From Candidatus Blautia faecipullorum (GTDB lineage: Bacteria > Bacillota > Clostridia > Lachnospirales > Lachnospiraceae): 64,000 nt of DNA. Below are positions 52,394 to 60,103 of the stretch, in pieces (within the stretch, counting starts at the first letter, position 1; each line of letters starts with the position of its first letter). The translations under genes and the position numbers were made by a program. Under the pieces are notes generated by a model. It worked only from the letters and a program-made list of their open reading frames with translations, searched no databases and had not been told where the DNA came from. The stretch lies in the NCBI GenBank assembly GCA_019115125.1, contig DXEG01000037.1:124001-188000 (forward strand), written 5' to 3'.

Positions 52394-53469
52394 TGCATAA
52401 AGAACCTTTCTTGAAAATGTCCAAAAGAGACCACATTGGCTGGCAGAAGAGACTGCTGATCCGCATCGCGGCGCTGATACTGTCTCTGATCGTCTGCGCG
52501 GGCGTGATCTTTGCCCTGGTGAGAATGAATCCAATGGATGTCTATAAAGCGATCTGGGACGGGGCGCTGGGCTCGGAGCGCCGTATCTGGACGACCCTCA
52601 GAGACACTATGGTGCTTTTATGTATCTCTATCGGTCTCGCTCCGGCGTTTAAAATGCGTTTCTGGAATATCGGTGCGGAGGGGCAGATCCTGATCGGAGG
52701 AGCCTGCGCCGCGGCAGCCATGATCTATGCGGGCGACGCCATGTCCCCGGCTCTGCTCCTGATCGTCATGTTTGCGGTCAGCGCTGTGGGAGGCATGATC
52801 TGGGGGATGATCCCGGCGGTGTTCAAGGCGTACTGGAATACCAACGAGACGCTGTTTACGCTGATGCTGAACTATGTTGCCATGCAGGTAGTCACCTATT
52901 GTATCGTATTCTGGGAGAACCCCAAGGGCTCCAATACCGTGGGTATCATCAACCAGACTACGCAGGCGGGCTGGCTTCCTGAGTTGTTCGGCCAGAAATA
53001 CGGCTGGAACCTTTTGATCGTGCTGGTGCTTACGGTGGTGATGTTTATCTACCTGAAATACAGCAAGCAGGGATATGAGATCGCGGTTGTGGGCGAAAGT
53101 GAGAATACGGCCAAATACGCGGGAATCCACGTAAAAAGAGTTATCATCCGTACAATGGCTATTTCCGGCGCTATCTGCGGTATCGCGGGCTTTGTCATCG
53201 TCAGCGGCGCCAGCCATACTATTTCCACAATGACTGCGGACGGGAGAGGCTTTACGGCTATCATCGTCGCCTGGCTGTCAAAATTCAATACCTTTATCAT
53301 GCTGGCGGTATCCTTCGGTATTGTGTTTATGCAGCAGGGAGCCGTACAGATAGCGTCTCAGTACGGCCTCAACGAAAACGCCTCGGACGTTATCCTGGGA
53401 ATTATTCTGTTTTTCCTGATCGGGGCGGAATTCTTCATTAACTACAAATTAGAGCGTACAAAGAAATAG
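52393..53469 (+). CDS. ABC transporter permease (nucleoside type, first)
   Basis: 358 residues with about ten membrane segments. KMRFWNIGAEGQILIGGACAAAAM and NETLFTLMLNYVAMQ are typical of NupP/YufP, as are SENTAKYAGIHVKRVI and RGFTAIIVAWL. It starts in the overlap TAATG with the ATPase gene and is followed after 12 nt by the second permease. Confidence 0.93.
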   Translation: MHKEPFLKMSKRDHIGWQKRLLIRIAALILSLIVCAGVIFALVRMNPMDVYKAIWDGALGSERRIWTTLRDTMVLLCISIGLAPAFKMRFWNIGAEGQILIGGACAAAAMIYAGDAMSPALLLIVMFAVSAVGGMIWGMIPAVFKAYWNTNETLFTLMLNYVAMQVVTYCIVFWENPKGSNTVGIINQTTQAGWLPELFGQKYGWNLLIVLVLTVVMFIYLKYSKQGYEIAVVGESENTAKYAGIHVKRVIIRTMAISGAICGIAGFVIVSGASHTISTMTADGRGFTAIIVAWLSKFNTFIMLAVSFGIVFMQQGAVQIASQYGLNENASDVILGIILFFLIGAEFFINYKLERTKK

Positions 53470-53481
53470 GAGGAAGATGCG

Positions 53482-54462
53482 ATGAGCGTACTTATTATCT
53501 TTATTCAGAAGGCCATTGTACAGGGCATCTGTATCCTGTACGGCGCTCTTGGCGAGATCATGACGGAAAAATCCGGAAACCTGAATCTGGGGATTCCGGG
53601 AATCATGTATATGGGCGGTATCGCCGGACTGATGGGAGCTTTTCTCTATGAGAAGGACAATCCGGATCCCAATGCTCTGGCGGGCGTACTGATCTCATTT
53701 TTATGTGCTTTCGCCTGTGCGGCGGTGGGAGGACTGATCTACAGTGTCCTGACCATTACTCTCAGAGTAAACCAGAACGTGACCGGTCTTGCGCTGACGA
53801 TTTTCGGCACTGGCTTCGGCAACTTTTTCGGCGGATCTATCTCCAAGCTCGCAGGCGGTGTGGGGCAGATTTCCGTAAAGGTGACGGGAAGCGCTTACAC
53901 AGCTAAGATCCCGGGACTTTCCAAAATCCCGGTACTGGGCGACGTTCTGTTCAGCTATGGATTTATGACGTATCTGTGCGTTATCGCGGCGGTGATCCTC
54001 TCCGTTTTCCTGTTCCGCACCAGATTCGGGCTGAATCTCCGGGCCATCGGAGAAAGTCCGGCCACAGCGGACGCAGCCGGGATCAACGTCACGAAATATA
54101 AATATCTTGCTACCTGTATCGGAGCGGGGCTCGCGGGGCTGGGCGGCCTGTATTTTGTAATGGAATATTCCGGCGGTACCTGGACGGACAACGGCTTCGG
54201 CGACAGGGGATGGCTTGCGGTGGCTCTTGTTATCTTCGCTCTGTGGAAGCCCCTGAACGCGGTATGGGGCGCGTTCCTTTTCGGCGCGCTGTATATTCTG
54301 TATCTGTATATTCCCGGACTGGGAAGAAGTATGCAGGAGGTGTTCAAGGCGCTGCCCTATGTGGTAACGATCATTGTTCTGGTATTTACCAGCTTCCGTA
54401 AGAAGAAGGAGCATCAGCCTCCGGCCGGGCTGGGACTTCCTTATTTCCGGGAGGAGAGATAA
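53482..54462 (+). CDS. ABC transporter permease (nucleoside type, second)
   Basis: 326 residues, about nine membrane segments. EIMTEKSGNLNLGIPGIMYMGG, VNQNVTGLALTIFGTGF and GESPATADAAGINVTKYKY match NupQ/YufQ. Forms a heterodimer with the previous permease. AGGAGG 7 nt upstream. Last gene of the nucleoside importer operon. Confidence 0.93.
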   Translation: MSVLIIFIQKAIVQGICILYGALGEIMTEKSGNLNLGIPGIMYMGGIAGLMGAFLYEKDNPDPNALAGVLISFLCAFACAAVGGLIYSVLTITLRVNQNVTGLALTIFGTGFGNFFGGSISKLAGGVGQISVKVTGSAYTAKIPGLSKIPVLGDVLFSYGFMTYLCVIAAVILSVFLFRTRFGLNLRAIGESPATADAAGINVTKYKYLATCIGAGLAGLGGLYFVMEYSGGTWTDNGFGDRGWLAVALVIFALWKPLNAVWGAFLFGALYILYLYIPGLGRSMQEVFKALPYVVTIIVLVFTSFRKKKEHQPPAGLGLPYFREER

Positions 54463-54489
54463 GACTATACTGATTTTTGTAAAAAATTC

Positions 54490-54518
54490 TTGAAAATCTT
54501 TCTGACTGGGCTTATAAT
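54490..54518 (+). promoter_or_regulatory. Promoter of the FMN-riboswitch transcript
   Basis: TTGAAA (54490-54495), 17 bp, TATAAT (54513-54518), ending about 20 bp before the riboswitch. Confidence 0.8.
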
Positions 54519-54539
54519 ATTTCATGTAAAAGAAAATTC

Positions 54540-54710
54540 TTCGGGGCAGGGTGACTGTGAACCTCCGGTTTGCGAGGCTGACGGAATTCCCTACCGGCGG
54601 TAAAGTCCGCGACCCGCTTAGGCGGCTGATTTGGTGACCGGAACGCTGATTCGGCGAGAACACCGGAATTCCAAAACCGACAGTATAGTCTGGATGAGAG
54701 AAGAACACAG
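54540..54710 (+). ncRNA. FMN riboswitch (RFN element)
   Basis: The conserved RFN parts are present in order: GGGGCAGGGTGACTG, GAATTCCCTACCGGCGGTA, AGTCCGCGACCCGC, TTGGTGACCGGAA, GAATTCCAAAACCGACAGT and ATAGTCTGGATGAGAGAAGA. FMN binding would favour the terminator at 54731-54761, switching off the riboflavin importer downstream. Confidence 0.97.
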
Positions 54711-54730
54711 ATTGTTTTAAGTGCTCATTT

Positions 54731-54761
54731 CCCCGGGAATTATCCCGGGGATTTCTTTTTT
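54731..54761 (+). terminator. Riboswitch expression-platform terminator
   Basis: CCCCGGGA (54731-54738) pairs with TCCCGGGG (54743-54750); ATTTCTTTTTT follows. Sits between the aptamer and ribU. Confidence 0.9.
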
Positions 54762-54811
54762 GCAGGAATTTTCTTTTATAAGAATTTTTCAGAAAAAAGG
54801 AGAGGATAGTA

Positions 54812-55447
54812 ATGAGTGAACAGGTATTAAGAAGTGGAAACGCAATGGACAGGAGCCGGACGAGGACGATCACGCAGATCGCCATGCTGGGCGCGGTTGC
54901 CGGAGTGTTGATGAATTTTGAGTTTCCGATTCCCTTCCTGGCGCCGTCCTTCTATCAGTTGGATTTTTCGGAGATCCCGGTTCTGGTGGGAAGCTTTGCT
55001 ATGGGGCCGGTAGCCGGAGTGGTGATCGAGCTGGTTAAGATTCTGGTGCATCTGGTGACCAAGGGAACGATCACAGCGGGCGTGGGCGATCTGGCCAACT
55101 TTATTTTCGGCTGCACCTTCGTGGTTCCGGCAGGAATTCTGTACCGTCTTCACAATGTGAAGAGCAGGAGACATGCTGTGGAGGGAATGGCAGTGGGAAC
55201 TCTGCTCACAACGGCGGCAGCCTGCCTTATGAACGCCTTTGTTCTTCTTCCCGCTTACGGAAAGGCTTTCGGAATGCCCATCGAGGCGTTTATCGAGATG
55301 GGGGCGGCAGTACATTCATCTGTGGACAGCCTGCTTGGCTTTGTGGCGCTGATCATTGTTCCGTTTAATCTTTTTAAATACATTCTTACCTCGGTGATCG
55401 TATTCTTTATTTACAAGAGAATCCGCGTTATCCTGAAGGGAGACTGA
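54812..55447 (+). CDS. ribU: Riboflavin ECF transporter S component
   Basis: 211 residues with about six membrane segments. QIAMLGAVAGVLMNFEFPIPFLAPSFYQLDFSEIPVLVGSFAMGP is typical of RibU, which binds riboflavin for an ECF module whose other parts are encoded elsewhere. It is controlled by the FMN riboswitch upstream. AAGGAGAGG precedes the ATG. A terminator follows. Confidence 0.95.
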   Translation: MSEQVLRSGNAMDRSRTRTITQIAMLGAVAGVLMNFEFPIPFLAPSFYQLDFSEIPVLVGSFAMGPVAGVVIELVKILVHLVTKGTITAGVGDLANFIFGCTFVVPAGILYRLHNVKSRRHAVEGMAVGTLLTTAAACLMNAFVLLPAYGKAFGMPIEAFIEMGAAVHSSVDSLLGFVALIIVPFNLFKYILTSVIVFFIYKRIRVILKGD

Positions 55448-55487
55448 AACAGAAGAATAAGGTCCGTCCCGCATAAGGGATAAGCGG

Positions 55488-55530
55488 CCGTCGGATACGG
55501 ACTGGTACGGTTCGGATCCGGCGGTTTTTT
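55488..55530 (+). terminator. Terminator of ribU
   Basis: CCGTCGGAT (55488-55496) pairs with ATCCGGCGG (55516-55524) using one G-U pair; TTTTTT follows. Confidence 0.75.
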
Positions 55531-55570
55531 GTTTGATCCACAGTTTGAAAAACAAATATCTGCTTCGCAG

Positions 55571-55600
55571 TTGCCTGTTTTTCTGTTCGCATGGTATAAT
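55571..55600 (+). promoter_or_regulatory. Promoter of the NUDIX gene
   Basis: TTGCCT (55571-55576), 18 bp, TATAAT (55595-55600). Confidence 0.7.
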
Positions 55601-55674
55601 GTACTCGAAAATCCAGCCGCTTCGCGTCTGCTGCGCCGGAGCGCTGCAAAATGAGCAGAATACGGGAGAATATC

Positions 55675-56280
55675 ATGGGAAAAATAAATCATGTGGAAAA
55701 GCTTACAGACAACCGTTTTGTAAATCTGTATCATGTGGACGCCACAAGCGTGCATGATACGCCGGTATCCTATTATGTGGCTTCCAGGGCCAGGAGCGTC
55801 GGCGAGCTGAAGCTGAAAACAGGAAAGAACACGCCGGACGGTGTGATCATCTACAGCATTTATGGAGAACAGAGGGACAAGGTGGTTCTGATCCGCCAGT
55901 ACCGGTATACGCTTGGGGGATATATCTACGAATTTCCCGCTGGCCTGGTGGAGCCGGGGGAAGATTTCCGTCAGGGAGCCGTCCGGGAGATGTATGAGGA
56001 AACCGGGCTGAAGCTGGAGACCCTGAAGGTGGATGAGGCTTATGAAAAGCCATATTTTACCACAGTCGGAATGACAGACGAATCCTGCGCCACGGTATAC
56101 GGCTATGCCAGCGGGACGGTCAGCAGGGCCGCCCAGGAGGATTCTGAGGAGATTGAGGTGGTTTTTGCGGACCGGGATGAAGTCCGCCGGATTTTAAAGG
56201 AAGAAAGAGTGGCGATCATGTGCGCCTACATGCTGATGCACTTTCTCAACGATGAGGAGCCCTTCGCATTTTTAAAGTAG
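55675..56280 (+). CDS. NUDIX hydrolase (ADP-ribose pyrophosphatase-like)
   Basis: 201 residues. The Nudix box reads GLVEPGEDFRQGAVREMYEE followed by TGL, matching GX5EX7REUXEEXGU. The preceding RQYRYTLGGYIYEFPAG is the usual start of ADP-ribose pyrophosphatases (NudF-like). Cleaves nucleoside diphosphate-linked compounds, probably ADP-ribose. GGGAGAA precedes the ATG at 55675; no signal peptide. Single-gene unit. Confidence 0.9.
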   Translation: MGKINHVEKLTDNRFVNLYHVDATSVHDTPVSYYVASRARSVGELKLKTGKNTPDGVIIYSIYGEQRDKVVLIRQYRYTLGGYIYEFPAGLVEPGEDFRQGAVREMYEETGLKLETLKVDEAYEKPYFTTVGMTDESCATVYGYASGTVSRAAQEDSEEIEVVFADRDEVRRILKEERVAIMCAYMLMHFLNDEEPFAFLK

Positions 56281-56304
56281 CAGTTCAGCTCCTACAGATG
56301 TCCG

Positions 56305-56513
56305 CTCGCAAAAACATGCAAGCATGTTTTGTGCTTCCCGACCACTGTATGGCAGAATTGTAGCGAAATTGTTCTTGTTCAAATCTGGCATTTTCACTTG
56401 CTGAAAATGCACAGGCCAGTATGAAAAACAGCCAAAGAATCCAGCCCCTCGCCGTAGGCGATTTGAAATGGGCTGGATTCCGTTGCAGTTCACAGATACC
56501 TGTGAACTGCAAC
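56305..56513 (+). other. Intergenic region with a string of perfect stem-loops
   Basis: Four perfect inverted repeats follow each other: AAAACATGC/GCATGTTTT (56311-56330); GCATTTTCA/TGAAAATGC (56388-56410); GAATCCAGCCC/GGGCTGGATTC (56437-56480, enclosing CGCC/GGCG); GTTGCAGTTCACAG/CTGTGAACTGCAAC (56482-56513). The octamer GCAGTTCA also occurs at 56280. No T-runs, no reading frame of note. It may be a small RNA, a MITE-like element or a set of protein sites; no known family is recognised. Confidence 0.5.
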
Positions 56514-56525
56514 AAATTCTGCAAC

Positions 56526-56554
56526 TTGACAAATACCCTTGCCCGTGGTATATT
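56526..56554 (+). promoter_or_regulatory. Promoter of the PTS operon
   Basis: TTGACA (56526-56531), 17 bp, TATATT (56549-56554), near consensus. The transcript would start about 56561, just before the antiterminator site. Confidence 0.85.
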
Positions 56555-56565
56555 CAATTCAGTTG

Positions 56566-56638
56566 TAGTGTGTAACTCGCAGGGAGGCATTAACTATACA
56601 TAACAAGGAGTGTTTATGTGTATTAATGTCTCTTTTTT
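56566..56638 (+). promoter_or_regulatory. Ribonucleic antiterminator (RAT) overlapping a terminator
   Basis: A RAT-like stem 56566-56596: TAGT/ACTA, then TG/CA and CTC/GAG helices separated by unequal internal loops, as in BglG/GlcT targets. Its 3' half is also the left arm of a terminator, GAGGCATTAA (56584-56593) with TTAATGTCTC (56623-56632) and TTTTTT. The two folds exclude each other. The antiterminator encoded at 58915 would stabilise the first and permit expression. Confidence 0.75.
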
Positions 56639-56719
56639 GTACACAAACCGGTTGAAACGGGATTTTAACGCACATGCTCACTTCCGAAAATAAGAGGAAA
56701 AGAAGGAGTGAACAGTCGC

Positions 56720-58885
56720 ATGAAAGACAAGATTTTCAGTGTCCTGCAGCGTGTGGGACGAAGCTTTATGCTTCCTATCGCAATTCTTCCGGTCGCAGGT
56801 CTCCTGCTGGGTATAGGAAGCTCTTTTACAAACGCAACTACGATTGAGACCTATGGCCTGACGGCAATTCTGGGAGAAGGAACCCTTCTCCATAACCTTC
56901 TGGTTATCATGAACAAGGTGGGAAGCGCGGTATTTGACAATCTTCCCCTGATCTTCGCCATCGGCGTTGCCATCGGAATGGCCAAAAAAGAAAAAGAGGT
57001 ATCCGCTCTTTCCGCCGTGATCGCTTATTTTGTCATGAATACAGCCATCAACGCTATGCTTACCGTTACGGGACAGATCCTGGACAATGGTGAGATCGCG
57101 GACACGGTGCTGGAAGGAACTATCGCTTCTGTGTGCGGTATCCAGTCCCTTCAGATGGGTGTTTTCGGAGGTATTATCGTAGGACTGGGAGTGGCTGCGC
57201 TTCACAACAGATTCTACAGGATACAGCTTCCCAACGCCCTGTCATTTTTCGGGGGCACCAGATTTGTACCTATCATTTCCACCATCGTTTACATGTTTGT
57301 GGGAATTCTGATGTTTTTTGTATGGCCGGTGGTACAGAACGGCATTTACGCGCTGGGAGGCCTTGTGACAGGCTCCGGTTATGTAGGAACGCTGATCTTC
57401 GGCCTGATCAAGAGAGCGCTGATCCCCTTCGGCCTTCATCACGTATTTTACATGCCCTTCTGGCAGACGGCTGTGGGCGGCACCATGGAGGTGGCGGGCC
57501 AGATGGTTCAGGGCGGACAGAATATTTTCTTTGCCCAGCTTGCGGATTCAGCCAATATCGCGCATTTCAGCGCGGACGCCACAAGATATTTTTCCGGCGA
57601 ATTTATCTTTATGATTTTTGGTCTTCCGGGAGCTGCTCTTGCGATGTATCACTGCGCGAAGCCTGAGAAGAAAAAAGCGGCGGGCGGCCTGCTTCTGTCG
57701 GCGGCTCTGGCGTGTATGGCCACAGGCATTACCGAGCCTCTGGAATTTTCCTTCCTGTTTGTGGCTCCGGCGTTGTTCGTGGTACAGGTAGTGCTTGCCG
57801 GAAGCGCTTACATGCTGGCGCACATTATGAATGTGGCGGTGGGCCTGACATTTTCAGGAGGATTCCTGGATTTCTTCCTGTTCGGTATTCTCCAGGGAAA
57901 CGAAAAGACAAGCTGGATGAGAGTCATTCCGGCGGGAATTATTTATTTCCTGCTTTATTATTTCATCTTTAAATTCATGATCCGCAAATTTAATTTCAAG
58001 ACGCCGGGCCGGGAGGATGACGATACAGAGACGAAGCTCTACACAAAAGCGGACGTAAACGCCAGGAGAGAAAGCGCCGGAGCTGCCGGAGCCGCTTGCG
58101 CGGACCCTGTCAGCGAGGCCATCACCAGAGGGCTGGGCGGCAAGAAGAACATCAGCGATGTGGACTGCTGCGCCACAAGGCTGCGCTGCACGGTAAAAAA
58201 CGCGGAGCTGGTAAACGACAGCGTTCTGAAGGCTACGGGAGCGTCAGGAGTCGTTCATAAAGGAAACAGCGTTCAGGTGATCTACGGGCCAAATGTAACG
58301 GTGATCAAATCCAATCTGGAGGATTATCTGGAAACAGCGCCGGATACGCTGGAAGAGCCCGCGCAGACTCCAGGGGATGTCCGTGAAGAAAAGAAAACAG
58401 AGGAGACACAGAGAAAGGTAGTCAGCACGATCACAATCTCCAGCCCCATCACGGGAACAGCGGCGGATCTTTCCACAGCCCCTGACGAGGCCTTTGCGCA
58501 GAAGATGATGGGGGACGGCGTCGTGGTTACGCCGGAGGACGCGGTGGTGCGCGCGCCGGAGGACGGCGAAGTGGCCTTTGTGTTTGACACCAAACACGCC
58601 ATTGGCTTTGTCACAGACTCCGGGATCAGCCTGCTGATCCATGTAGGAATTGATACTGTAAAACTGAATGGAGAGGGCTTTGAGGCTCTGGTAGAGAGCG
58701 GACAGACAGTGAAAAAGGGAGATCCCATGCTGAAGCTGGATCTGGATTACCTGAAGAAATACGCTCCGTCTGTCACATCTCCGGTTCTCTGTACGGAACT
58801 GGAGGATAATCAGAGAATCCGCCTGCTGAAGGAAGGACCGGTGAAAGCAGGAGAAGCACTTTTTGAGGTGGAGATTCTCCAGTAA
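56720..58885 (+). CDS. PTS glucose/N-acetylglucosamine permease IICBA
   Basis: 721 residues with all three domains: IIC membrane domain (residues about 1-430, LPNALSFFGGTRFVPI and FGLHHVFYMPFWQ), IIB with active Cys 484 in DVDCCATRLRC, and IIA with active His 641 in LLIHVGIDTVKLNGEGF. Imports and phosphorylates glucose or N-acetylglucosamine; the sequence does not decide which. AGAAGGAG stands 11 nt before the ATG at 56720; an in-frame GTG at 56708 overlaps this site. Controlled by the RAT/terminator upstream. Confidence 0.93.
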   Translation: MKDKIFSVLQRVGRSFMLPIAILPVAGLLLGIGSSFTNATTIETYGLTAILGEGTLLHNLLVIMNKVGSAVFDNLPLIFAIGVAIGMAKKEKEVSALSAVIAYFVMNTAINAMLTVTGQILDNGEIADTVLEGTIASVCGIQSLQMGVFGGIIVGLGVAALHNRFYRIQLPNALSFFGGTRFVPIISTIVYMFVGILMFFVWPVVQNGIYALGGLVTGSGYVGTLIFGLIKRALIPFGLHHVFYMPFWQTAVGGTMEVAGQMVQGGQNIFFAQLADSANIAHFSADATRYFSGEFIFMIFGLPGAALAMYHCAKPEKKKAAGGLLLSAALACMATGITEPLEFSFLFVAPALFVVQVVLAGSAYMLAHIMNVAVGLTFSGGFLDFFLFGILQGNEKTSWMRVIPAGIIYFLLYYFIFKFMIRKFNFKTPGREDDDTETKLYTKADVNARRESAGAAGAACADPVSEAITRGLGGKKNISDVDCCATRLRCTVKNAELVNDSVLKATGASGVVHKGNSVQVIYGPNVTVIKSNLEDYLETAPDTLEEPAQTPGDVREEKKTEETQRKVVSTITISSPITGTAADLSTAPDEAFAQKMMGDGVVVTPEDAVVRAPEDGEVAFVFDTKHAIGFVTDSGISLLIHVGIDTVKLNGEGFEALVESGQTVKKGDPMLKLDLDYLKKYAPSVTSPVLCTELEDNQRIRLLKEGPVKAGEALFEVEILQ

Positions 58886-58914
58886 GCGCCGGTCCGGGAT
58901 GGGAAGAGATACGG

Positions 58915-59763
58915 ATGATTTTCAGGATAGCAAAAGTATTAAATCATAATTCTTTTATTGGGATTGAGAACGGCAGAAAAAAAGAATTTCTTGTGATGGG
59001 AAAGGGTATCGCGTTTGGCAAAAAGGTCACTCAGACGGTTGAGGCGGACTCAGGGACGCGGGTGTACTCTCTCGAGGAGCTGACAGAACGGGGAGACGCC
59101 AGAGAAATCATCCGGTCCGTGCCTCCGGAATGTCTGGAGCTTGCCGGGGAGGTGCTGGACCGGGCCGAGGCGGAGTTCGGAGAGCTGGACCGCTCCATCC
59201 TTTTTCCCATGGCGGATCACATTGCCTTTGCCGTCCGCAGGATCCGCAATAATGAGCAGATCAGCAATCCTCTCACGGAGGACATCCGTGTTCTCTTCCA
59301 CAAGGAATTTCAGGTGGCGCAGTGTATGGAGCAGCTTCTCCAGGAACGCTTTCAGCTTCAGATAGACGAGCATGAGGTGGGATATATCGCCCTGCATATT
59401 CATTCGGCGATTATGGACGAGAAGGTTTCCCAGGCCATGCAGATGGCCCGGTCTGTGCGGGACTGCATTTCTCTGGTGGAGAAGGAGACCGGAAAGAAGA
59501 TCGACGTGATGTCGCTTTCCTACAACCGCCTGATGAATCATGTGCGCTATATGGTGGCCCGGGCGGTGAGCGGGGAGAAGCTGAAGGTCAATATGAACGA
59601 TTATATGGCGGTGAAGTTTCCGGAGGCATTCAAAGCGGCGGAGCAGATCTGCGCGGAAATGGAGAAAAATCTCAGACTTCCGCTGTATGACGTGGAAATA
59701 GGATATCTCGCTATGCATTTGGAGCGGGTGCTGGATACAGAACTTTCCGAAAAAAATGCATAG
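58915..59763 (+). CDS. BglG/GlcT-family transcription antiterminator
   Basis: 282 residues. N-terminal RNA-binding domain (RIAKVLNHNSFIGIENGRKKEFLVMGKGIAFGKK) and two PRD modules with candidate phosphorylated histidines (MADHIAFAV and LHIHSAI in PRD1; LMNHVRYMV and MHLERVL in PRD2). It should bind the RAT at 56566 and be controlled by phosphorylation through IICBA and HPr. GGGAAGAG precedes the ATG. It lies 29 nt after the permease gene and 65 nt before ptsH. Confidence 0.93.
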   Translation: MIFRIAKVLNHNSFIGIENGRKKEFLVMGKGIAFGKKVTQTVEADSGTRVYSLEELTERGDAREIIRSVPPECLELAGEVLDRAEAEFGELDRSILFPMADHIAFAVRRIRNNEQISNPLTEDIRVLFHKEFQVAQCMEQLLQERFQLQIDEHEVGYIALHIHSAIMDEKVSQAMQMARSVRDCISLVEKETGKKIDVMSLSYNRLMNHVRYMVARAVSGEKLKVNMNDYMAVKFPEAFKAAEQICAEMEKNLRLPLYDVEIGYLAMHLERVLDTELSEKNA

Positions 59764-59828
59764 AAGAATTTACATAACGGGAAAAATGTATTATTATTAA
59801 GTAATAAAGAGTAAAGGAGAATACTATT

Positions 59829-60086
59829 ATGAAAACATTTGACTACACAATCAAGGATGAACTTGGTATCCACGCGAGACCGGCAGGCCTTCTGGTCAAA
59901 GAGGCAAAAAAATTCGCGTCTGAGTGCACGATCACCAAGGACGGCAAGAGCAAAAAACTGACCCAGTTAATGATGCTTATGTCCCTTGGCGTAAAACAGG
60001 GCGATACCGTTACAATTTCCGCGGAAGGCGCAGATGAAGATACGGCTATCGAGGCGCTGAAAGATTTCTTCGAAAAGAATCTGTAA
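59829..60086 (+). CDS. ptsH: Phosphocarrier protein HPr, Gln at position 46
   Basis: 85 residues. Carries phosphate from enzyme I to PTS permeases. The active His15 in LGIHARPAG is present. The second, regulatory site Ser46 (in B. subtilis NLKSIMGVMSLG) is replaced: the aligned segment here is KLTQLMMLMSLG with Gln at 46 and Met in place of the Gly at 49. HPr kinase could not phosphorylate this residue. AAGGAG precedes the ATG; 17 nt before ptsI. Confidence 0.95.
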   Translation: MKTFDYTIKDELGIHARPAGLLVKEAKKFASECTITKDGKSKKLTQLMMLMSLGVKQGDTVTISAEGADEDTAIEALKDFFEKNL

Positions 60087-60103
60087 TACAGGGGGGATAA
60101 GGT

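Noticed and set aside
56371-56390. A T-loop-like TTCAAAT sequence suggesting a tRNA
   Set aside because: The flanking bases do not form a T-stem and no acceptor or anticodon arms are found.
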